DNA of 64,000 nt from an uncultured Clostridia bacterium (GTDB taxonomy: Bacteria; Bacillota; Clostridia; Oscillospirales; Ruminococcaceae), in contig CANRDI010000004.1 in the NCBI GenBank assembly GCA_947629335.1, forward strand, positions 1 to 64,000, written 5' to 3'. Made by a program: the position numbers and the translations under genes. Positions 57,067-64,000 of the stretch are shown here, piece after piece. A model generated the notes under the pieces. It saw nothing but the letters and a program-made list of their open reading frames with translations, was not told the DNA's origin and searched no databases. Within the stretch, counting starts at the first letter, position 1, and every line of letters starts with the position of its first letter.

Positions 57067-58944
57067 ATGTATACTCTTGAAGAATATGACGTCTGCGTTA
57101 TTGGCGCGGGACACGCGGGGTGCGAGGCGGCGCTTGCCGCGGCAAGGTTGGGGCTTAAAACAGCGGTGTTTACGCTGTCGCTCGACTGTATTGCAAATAT
57201 GCCGTGCAATCCGTGTATAGGCGGCTCTGCAAAGGGTCAGATAGTTTGTGAGATTGACGCGCTGGGCGGTGAAATGGGAAAGGCGGCGGACGCAACCTTT
57301 ATCCAGTCGCGGATACTAAACCGAGGAAAAGGTCCGGCTGTTCACAGTCTGAGAGTTCAGAGCGACCGCGTGAAATACCACGGATATATGAAAAGCGCGC
57401 TTGAAAAAACTCCGAATTTGTTTATAAAACAGGGCGAAGTGACGGCGATAGACGTTGAGGACGGGAAAGTAAAAGCCGTTTGGACAAAGCTGGGAGCAGT
57501 CTATCCCTGCAAAGCCGCGATAATTACAACGGGCACTTATTTAAACGGAAAAATCCACATAGGAGAACTTAATTATGCGGCAGGACCCGACAATGTTCTG
57601 CCGTCAACGGAACTAACAGAATGTCTGAAAAAGCTCGGCGTTTCAATGAGAAGATTTAAGACAGGAACTCCCGCAAGAGTTCACAGACGCTCGGTAGATT
57701 TTTCGGTGATGGAAAAGCAGAGCGGCGACGAGGAAATTATGCCGTTTGCGTTTGACAATACCGAAAAAATGGAGAATAAGGCGGACTGTTATGTCACATA
57801 TACAAACGCCGAAACACATAAGGTAATTCTGGAAAATCTCGACCGTTCGCCGCTATATTCGGGAGTTATTGAGGGAATAGGTCCGAGATATTGTCCGAGC
57901 ATTGAGGATAAGATAGTAAGATTTAAGGACAAAGAGCGCCATCAGCTTTTTGTAGAGCCTATGGGGTTGGATACTGACGAGTGTTATTTACAGGGAATGT
58001 CAAGCTCGCTGCCCGAAGACGTCCAGCTAAAGTTTTTAAGAACAATAAAGGGACTTGAACACGTCGAGATAATGCGCCCCGCGTATGCCATAGAATATGA
58101 CTGCTGCGACCCGCTTGAACTCAATGCGACGCTTGAATTTAAGAAAATAAGCGGACTTTACGGCGCGGGGCAGTTTAACTGCACATCGGGCTATGAAGAA
58201 GCAGCCGCGCAGGGACTTGTCGCGGGGATAAACGCTGCGCAGAAGATACTGAACAAAAAGCCGCTTATCCTTGACAGAGCGTCAAGTTATATAGGAACGC
58301 TCATTGACGATCTGGTGACAAAGGGTTGTTCGGAACCCTACAGAATGATGACGTCAAGAAGTGAATTCAGGCTTATACTTCGTCAGGACAATGCTCCCGA
58401 AAGACTTCTTCCGATAGGGCACGAAATAGGGCTTGTGTCTGAAGAAAGATACGAGCGTTTTATGTCCGACTGTAAGATATTTGAGGACGAGCTTTCAAGA
58501 ATAAAGACCGTTACAATTCACCCGACAGATGAAGTAAACAAAATGCTCTGCGAAAAGGGAACATCTCCGATAACGACGGGAGTGAAGCTGTTTGAGCTGT
58601 TAAAACGTCCGCAATTGTCGTACAGCGACTTTGCCGCATTTGACGAAAACAGACCGAAGATGAAAGTTTTGCTCGTAAACCGTCTTGAAACCGAGCTTAA
58701 ATATTCGGGGTACATTAAGATCCAGCTCGAACAGGTAGAAAAAATGAGAAAGTTAGAGCAAAAATTGCTTCCGACGGACATTGACTACAGAACTGTCAAA
58801 GGTTTAAGGCTCGAAGCTCAGGAAAAACTTAACAAGCATAAGCCGCTGAATATCGGTCAGGCAGGAAGAATTTCGGGAGTAAACCCCGCGGATATTTCGG
58901 TCTTGCTTATCCGTCTTGCAGAGAAAGGCGGCTTAAATGAATAA
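57067..58944 (+). CDS. mnmG: tRNA uridine-5-carboxymethylaminomethyl modification enzyme MnmG (GidA)
   Basis: [65 protein letters not shown]. Confidence 0.97.
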   Translation: MYTLEEYDVCVIGAGHAGCEAALAAARLGLKTAVFTLSLDCIANMPCNPCIGGSAKGQIVCEIDALGGEMGKAADATFIQSRILNRGKGPAVHSLRVQSDRVKYHGYMKSALEKTPNLFIKQGEVTAIDVEDGKVKAVWTKLGAVYPCKAAIITTGTYLNGKIHIGELNYAAGPDNVLPSTELTECLKKLGVSMRRFKTGTPARVHRRSVDFSVMEKQSGDEEIMPFAFDNTEKMENKADCYVTYTNAETHKVILENLDRSPLYSGVIEGIGPRYCPSIEDKIVRFKDKERHQLFVEPMGLDTDECYLQGMSSSLPEDVQLKFLRTIKGLEHVEIMRPAYAIEYDCCDPLELNATLEFKKISGLYGAGQFNCTSGYEEAAAQGLVAGINAAQKILNKKPLILDRASSYIGTLIDDLVTKGCSEPYRMMTSRSEFRLILRQDNAPERLLPIGHEIGLVSEERYERFMSDCKIFEDELSRIKTVTIHPTDEVNKMLCEKGTSPITTGVKLFELLKRPQLSYSDFAAFDENRPKMKVLLVNRLETELKYSGYIKIQLEQVEKMRKLEQKLLPTDIDYRTVKGLRLEAQEKLNKHKPLNIGQAGRISGVNPADISVLLIRLAEKGGLNE

Positions 58945-59635
58945 GTCTTTATTTATAAAAGAAGAATTTTTAAAAGCGGATATTGAACTGTCGTCAGAAC
59001 AAGCCGAAAAGTTTTTGAAGCTGTATGAGTTTATGACGGAGTATAACAAAAATGTAAATCTTACGGCAATAACCGAGTTTTCGGAAGTCGTCACAAAGCA
59101 TTTTATAGACAGCGTTCTTCCGTTTAAAATGCTTGATGTCCGGGAAAACTCGAACTTTATTGACGTTGGAACAGGCGCGGGATTTCCGTCGCTGCCGCTA
59201 ATGATTTGGCGCGGGGATCTGAAAGGAACGCTTGTAGACAGCCTTGAAAAGCGCTGCGTTTATCTTCATAAAGCGTGTGAGATACTCGGAATAAAAGCGG
59301 AAATAATCCATGCAAGGGGAGAAGAACTCGGCAGAAAGCGCAGAGAAGAGTTTGATATTGCCTGTGCAAGAGCAGTTGCGGCGCTGCCTGAGCTATCGGA
59401 ATATTGTATTCCGTTTGTGAAAGTAGGAGGTATTTTTGCGGCGCTTAAATCGGTAAATGAAGATGTAAAAAAAGCGGAAAACGCGATAGCTGTTCTTGGC
59501 GGAAGGCTTGAAAAAACGGTCGACTATAAACTTATAAACGGCGATTACAGAAGGCTTTTTATTATAAAAAAAGTTTGTCAAACTCCGACAAAATATCCCA
59601 GAAGCTCCGCAAATATAAAGAAAAAGCCGCTGTAA
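58937..59635 (+). CDS. rsmG: 16S rRNA (guanine527-N7)-methyltransferase RsmG (GidB)
   Basis: [31 protein letters not shown]...[17 protein letters not shown]. Confidence 0.95.
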   Translation: MNKSLFIKEEFLKADIELSSEQAEKFLKLYEFMTEYNKNVNLTAITEFSEVVTKHFIDSVLPFKMLDVRENSNFIDVGTGAGFPSLPLMIWRGDLKGTLVDSLEKRCVYLHKACEILGIKAEIIHARGEELGRKRREEFDIACARAVAALPELSEYCIPFVKVGGIFAALKSVNEDVKKAENAIAVLGGRLEKTVDYKLINGDYRRLFIIKKVCQTPTKYPRSSANIKKKPL

Positions 59636-59648
59636 TGCGGCTTTTCTT
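59618..59648 (+). terminator. rsmG terminator overlapping the stop codon
   Basis: aaaaagccgctgtaatgcggctttttct. Confidence 0.75.
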
Positions 59649-59746
59649 GCAGAAAGATGTCTGCTTACGCGATATTTTCATGTGGAAATAATTTCCCGCC
59701 TGTGATAGAATTTAATCAGCAGAAAAAGCAAACGGGAGGTTAAAAT

Positions 59747-60559
59747 ATGAACGGATTGTTTAAACAAAAAGAAAAGATCGCGGCGAACGTCGTAATGCTC
59801 GAACTAAAACTTATCGTCCCGAACAGGGCGCAGCCGCGAAAAGATTTCAACGAGGAAGCTCTGCTCTCCTTGGCAAAAAGCATCAAAGAAAACGGGATAT
59901 TACAGCCTATAATTGTCCGAAAAAACGGTGCACTTTATGAGATAATCAGCGGTGAAAGGCGCTTTCGTGCGGCGAGGCTTTCGGGTTTACAGGAAGTTCC
60001 TTGTATAGTAAAGGACGTAGATGAAGAAAAATCAGCGGTCCTTGCGCTTATTGAAAACATTCAGCGAAAGGATCTGAGCTATTTTGAAGAAGCGCAGGCT
60101 ATAGAAAAGCTGCTGAATGTTTACGGTCTTACTCAGGAACAAGCCGCTGTTCGGCTCGGAAAAGCTCAATCCACTATCGCAAACAAGCTCAGACTTTTGC
60201 GGTTTACCGAGGGAGAACGGAGGCTTTTGCTTACAGGAGGACTTTCCGAACGTCAGGCAAGGTCGCTCGTCAGAATTGAAGATGATTTTGTTCGGTCAAA
60301 AGCTATTGAAACTGTTGTTTCAAAAAAATACAACATCGAACAGACGGAAGAACTTGTAGAAAAACTGCTTTTTGACGAGCCTGCAAAGCGGAGAAGAAAA
60401 CGCGCGAAAATCGTTTATTCAACTCCTGTAAGGTTGTACTTAAATTCACTGAATGCTTTGCTGAAACGAATTAAGGACGATAAAGTTCCCTGTGAGCTGT
60501 CTGAGCAAAGGATCGGGGATTTTTACGAATATAAAATAAAATTTCCTATTAACTGTTGA
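59747..60559 (+). CDS. noc: ParB/Noc-family nucleoid occlusion-type protein
   Basis: RAQPRKDFNEEALLSLAKSIKENGILQPIIVRKNGALYEIISGERRFRAARLSGLQEVPCIV; rsmG-noc-parA-parB order. Confidence 0.85.
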   Translation: MNGLFKQKEKIAANVVMLELKLIVPNRAQPRKDFNEEALLSLAKSIKENGILQPIIVRKNGALYEIISGERRFRAARLSGLQEVPCIVKDVDEEKSAVLALIENIQRKDLSYFEEAQAIEKLLNVYGLTQEQAAVRLGKAQSTIANKLRLLRFTEGERRLLLTGGLSERQARSLVRIEDDFVRSKAIETVVSKKYNIEQTEELVEKLLFDEPAKRRRKRAKIVYSTPVRLYLNSLNALLKRIKDDKVPCELSEQRIGDFYEYKIKFPINC

Positions 60560-60563
60560 TGAA

Positions 60564-60579
60564 TGTTCCATGTGGAACA
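60564..60579. promoter_or_regulatory. parS-like site
   Basis: TGTTCCATGTGGAACA. Confidence 0.85.
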
Positions 60580-60603
60580 TTTTCGCTTGTAAAAACATAT
60601 ATA

Positions 60604-60733
60604 AGACTGTTGAGAAAGCCCCAACTGCAAGAAAGCAGCAATGCAGCAAACCTTTGCGGGTGCTGCATTGAACTGCCGCGTTATTCGCCTATGACGGATA
60701 GCGCGCTGATGCAGGCGGGGCTTTATCGACTGT
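60604..60733. repeat. Dispersed palindromic element family I, copy C
   Basis: agactgttgagaaagcccc ... ggggctttatcgactgt. Confidence 0.6.
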
Positions 60734-60739
60734 TTGGAA

Positions 60740-60755
60740 TGTTCCATGTGGAACA
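60740..60755. promoter_or_regulatory. parS-like site
   Basis: TGTTCCATGTGGAACA. Confidence 0.85.
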
Positions 60756-60959
60756 ATATTTTTATATCTGTTGGGAATTGCTGTGCCTTTTTCAGCATTC
60801 TGAAAAAGGCACGCCGCGACGAGCCCCGCTTGAACAAAGTGAAAGCGGGACGAGGAGCGACTATCGGAAAAATGTACGATATAAAATTACCGAGCAAATG
60901 CCGATCATCTTCCATGCTCATGAAATTCGTGCGCACTATTTAAATCGATAAACCTAAAA

Positions 60960-60975
60960 TGTTCCATGTAGAACA
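60960..60975. promoter_or_regulatory. parS-like site, one mismatch
   Basis: TGTTCCATGTAGAACA. Confidence 0.75.
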
Positions 60976-61138
60976 ATCCGCCGAAAAATTTAAACAAATA
61001 ATACCTATGACAAGATAAATATCTATAAAATATTACGAAAATTTCAAAAAGCTCTTTATTTTTGACAAAAAGTGTGATATAATTATCTTATTGCAGACCG
61101 TAATTTATTCGTACTATTATTTGAAAAGAGGAAAAATA

Positions 61139-61927
61139 TTGGGAATTGTTATAGGAGTAGTAAATCAAAAGGGCGGCGTCGGAAAAACAACTACGACCGT
61201 AAATATCGCGGCAGGTCTCGGAGCTTTGGGAAAAAAAGTCTTGCTTATTGACTTTGACCCGCAGGGAAACTCTACGACAGGCTTCGGAATAGAAAAAAAA
61301 TCTCTCGAATATACGGTCTATGACGTCATAACCGGCGAGATAAGACCTGAAAAAGCAGTTATTCGGACAAATTTCAAAAATGTATACATTCTCCCCGCGA
61401 CAGGCAAACTCTGTAACGCAGAGCCGCTTTTGACGCAAATGGAGCAGAAAAATCTCCAGCTCAGAAAAGCAGTCTTACAGATAAAAGACAACTATGACAT
61501 TGTACTTATCGACAGCCTTCCGTCGCTCGGAATTTTAGCCGTAAATGTTTTGGCAGCGTGTGATACTATAATCGTTCCGATGACCTGCGAACATTTTTCG
61601 CTTGAAGGTCTGGCACAGCTTATGGTGACGATAAAAAAGGTTAGAATGAAATCTAATCCGAACATAACCATAATGGGTATAGTGTTTACGATGCTGGATA
61701 AAAGACTTATTTCGAGCATTGAGATCAAAAATGAGATCAAAAAAAGCTTTAAGAGCGATATGATCTTTCGGGCGGAGATACCTCGAAATGTCAGGATATC
61801 AGAAGCTCAGAGCCACGGAGAACCGATAATCTATTTCGACAAGATCTCAAAGGGCGCGGAAGCGTATATGAGATTGTCGAAAGAAATAATTCAAAAATGC
61901 CGCGAACGTGAAAAGGAGAAAGTCTAA
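61139..61927 (+). CDS. parA: ParA/Soj family ATPase (TTG start)
   Basis: IGVVNQKGGVGKTTTTVNIAAGLGALGKKVLLIDFDPQGNSTTGFG; SD agagg upstream of TTG 61139. Confidence 0.95.
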   Translation: MGIVIGVVNQKGGVGKTTTTVNIAAGLGALGKKVLLIDFDPQGNSTTGFGIEKKSLEYTVYDVITGEIRPEKAVIRTNFKNVYILPATGKLCNAEPLLTQMEQKNLQLRKAVLQIKDNYDIVLIDSLPSLGILAVNVLAACDTIIVPMTCEHFSLEGLAQLMVTIKKVRMKSNPNITIMGIVFTMLDKRLISSIEIKNEIKKSFKSDMIFRAEIPRNVRISEAQSHGEPIIYFDKISKGAEAYMRLSKEIIQKCREREKEKV

Positions 61928-62787
61928 TGGGAAGAAAAACAGACAGCAGTTTTGACGACCTGCTTTTTGACAACGACATAGGCGGCGAAGAAGGCACGAT
62001 AACTCTCAGAATAAGCGAGATCGAACCAAATAAGGGTCAGCCTCGGAAAACTTTCGACAATGAAAGCCTTAAACAGCTCGCCGATTCAATAAAAGAACAC
62101 GGCGTTTTACAGCCGATTATAGTTCATTCGACTTCTGTCGGGAATTATAGGATAATAGCAGGCGAAAGGCGCTGGAGAGCGGCAAAAATGGCAGGACTTT
62201 CGGAAGTTCCCGTATTGATACGCGACGACCTCAGCGAAGAACAGGCGGCGCAGATAGCTCTTATAGAAAACCTACAGCGCGAAAATCTCAATCCCATAGA
62301 AGAAGCGCTCGGTTATAAAGAGCTTTTAGACCAATACTCCATGACGCAAGAACAGCTTGCGAAAGCGCTCGGAAAAGCGCGCTCGTCAATTGCCAACAGC
62401 GTAAGTTTGCTGAGCCTGCCCGAAGAAGTAAAAAAGCTGATTTCCGACGGGAAGATCTCCACAGGACACGCAAAGGTCTTAAAATCGCTTAAAGACGAGG
62501 AAAATATAATAACCGCGGCAAAACTTTCGGCAAAGGAAAATATGTCTGTAAGAGAGCTTGAGGAATATGTAAAGAACTTTGCAAACAGTCAGACCGCCGA
62601 AAAGAAGAAAAAGCAGATAAAGCAAAAGACTTCGTATTATACGGAGATAGAAGCGAGCCTTTCGGAGATCCTTGAAACAAAAGTAAGGATAAACGAAGGT
62701 AAGAAAACAAACGTTCTTCAGATAGAATTTTCCGACGAGGAAATTTTAAGAAATATTGTAGAAAGATTTTTTATGGAGGAAAACTAA
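61927..62787 (+). CDS. parB: Chromosome partitioning protein ParB/Spo0J
   Basis: [99 protein letters not shown]. Confidence 0.96.
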   Translation: MGRKTDSSFDDLLFDNDIGGEEGTITLRISEIEPNKGQPRKTFDNESLKQLADSIKEHGVLQPIIVHSTSVGNYRIIAGERRWRAAKMAGLSEVPVLIRDDLSEEQAAQIALIENLQRENLNPIEEALGYKELLDQYSMTQEQLAKALGKARSSIANSVSLLSLPEEVKKLISDGKISTGHAKVLKSLKDEENIITAAKLSAKENMSVRELEEYVKNFANSQTAEKKKKQIKQKTSYYTEIEASLSEILETKVRINEGKKTNVLQIEFSDEEILRNIVERFFMEEN

Positions 62788-62788
62788 A

Positions 62789-64000
62789 ATGATAGATATT
62801 AAACTCATCAGAGAAAATCCCGATTTGGTAAGGGAAAACATCAGGAAAAAATTTCAGGACGAAAAGCTCCCGTTGGTAGACGAGGTAATAGAGCTTGACC
62901 TTGAAAACCGCAAATCCATACAGCGAATGGAACAGCTCCGCGCGGACAGAAACCGCCTTTCAAAAGAGATAGGCGCGCTTATGGCACAGGGCAAAAAAGA
63001 CGAGGCAGAGGGAATAAAGGCTAAAATAGCGGAATTTACCGCTGAGCAGAAAGAATTAGAGCAAAAACAGCCTGAGCTTTCGGAAAGAATAACTAAGATA
63101 ATGATGACTATTCCGAACATTATCGATTCGTCTGTTCCTATCGGAAAGGATGATTCGGAAAATGTCGAGATCAAAAAGTATGGAGAGCCTATAGTTCCTG
63201 ATTTTGAGATACCGTATCATTCGGACATTATGAAAACGTTTGACGGAATTGATAAGGACAGCGCCGGAAGAGTTGCGGGCGAAGGCTTTTATTATCTTAT
63301 GGGAGACATTGCGCGGCTTCATTCGGCAGTGCTTTCCTATGCAAGAGACTTTATGATAGACAGAGGATTTACCTATTGTATTCCTCCGTATATGATCAGG
63401 AGCAACGTCGTTACAGGCGTTATGAGCTTTTCGGAAATGGACGCAATGATGTATAAGATTGAGGGCGAGGATCTCTATCTTATCGGAACTTCCGAACATT
63501 CGATGATAGGAAAGTTTATTGACACGATAAATGACGAGGAAAAACTACCGTATACGCTTACAAGCTATTCTCCCTGTTTCAGAAAAGAAAAGGGCGCACA
63601 TGGCGTTGAAGAGCGCGGCGTTTACCGTATCCACCAGTTTGAAAAGCAGGAAATGATCGTTGTCTGCAAGCCCGAAGATTCTCCGATGTGGTTTGATAAG
63701 CTCTGGCAGAACACGGTAGATCTGTTCCGTTCGCTGGATATTCCCGTAAGAACGATCGAATGCTGTTCGGGAGATTTAGCTGACCTTAAAGTAAAGAGCT
63801 ATGATGTCGAGGCATGGTCTCCGCGTCAGAAAAAGTATTTCGAGGTCGGCTCTTGTTCAAACCTCGGCGATGCTCAGGCGCGCAGACTTAAAATCCGCAT
63901 TAAAGGCAAGGACGGAAACTATTTCGCGCATACCCTTAACAACACCTGCGTTGCACCGCCCAGAATGTTAATCGCGTTTCTTGAAAACAATCTTAATGCA
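62789..64000 (+). CDS. serS: Seryl-tRNA synthetase, partial (runs off window end)
   Basis: Translation from ATG 62789: MIDIKLIRENPDLVRENIRKKFQDEKLPLVDEVIELDLENRKSIQRMEQLRADRNRLSKEIG...; absent from the ORF track because no stop lies in the window. Confidence 0.95.
   Translation, partial: MIDIKLIRENPDLVRENIRKKFQDEKLPLVDEVIELDLENRKSIQRMEQLRADRNRLSKEIGALMAQGKKDEAEGIKAKIAEFTAEQKELEQKQPELSERITKIMMTIPNIIDSSVPIGKDDSENVEIKKYGEPIVPDFEIPYHSDIMKTFDGIDKDSAGRVAGEGFYYLMGDIARLHSAVLSYARDFMIDRGFTYCIPPYMIRSNVVTGVMSFSEMDAMMYKIEGEDLYLIGTSEHSMIGKFIDTINDEEKLPYTLTSYSPCFRKEKGAHGVEERGVYRIHQFEKQEMIVVCKPEDSPMWFDKLWQNTVDLFRSLDIPVRTIECCSGDLADLKVKSYDVEAWSPRQKKYFEVGSCSNLGDAQARRLKIRIKGKDGNYFAHTLNNTCVAPPRMLIAFLENNLNA

Noticed and set aside
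59678-59702. Noc-binding site (ATTTCCCGGGAAAT) near ggaaataatttcccg upstream of noc
   Set aside because: Only one half-site (atttcccg) matches; not palindromic.
1-64000. CRISPR arrays, prophage, IS transposases, rRNA or tRNA genes
   Set aside because: No spaced direct-repeat arrays, no phage/transposase ORFs and no tRNA/rRNA signatures recognised in either strand.

Overview
The window is bacterial chromosome that looks like a gut Clostridia/Ruminococcaceae genome (inferred from gene content and composition). It spans the replication origin. The right half carries the canonical origin block dnaA-dnaN-yaaA(S4)-recF-remB(DUF370)-gyrB-(YcxB-like)-gyrA-(GyrI-like)-mnmG-rsmG-noc-parA-parB-serS (serS is cut by the window end). 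An AT-rich oriC lies left of dnaA, and four parS-like palindromes occur around gyrA and noc-parA. To the left are chemotaxis genes (cheA-cheW-cheR-cheB), flagellar-associated genes, pyrE, rny, recR-comEC-ybaB-dnaX with an SRP RNA, lysC, thyA, a NYN/LOTUS protein, a queT gene with a structured leader, two MoxR/DUF58/transglutaminase-type gene sets, purD, a GH94 phosphorylase, an Sfp-type PPTase, and two convergent near-identical flagellin paralogs. The most striking unlabelled structure is between the two flagellin genes. Two tandem modules each have a 28-codon hydrophobic peptide ORF, its own promoter, an SD-sequestering leader hairpin, 5'-3' end complementarity, a convergent perfect TTGACA-17-TATAAT promoter for a short RNA, a shared bidirectional terminator, and direct repeats placing complementarity over the peptide start. 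This is the architecture of Fst/par-type type I toxin-antitoxin loci. Other signals include a CheB whose receiver lacks the phospho-acceptor Asp, a helically phased TTACA array upstream of one flagellin, non-canonical DnaA-box-like repeats, several dispersed palindromic repeat families, and a five-LOTUS-domain NYN protein. All assignments come from reading the sequence; no database search was run.
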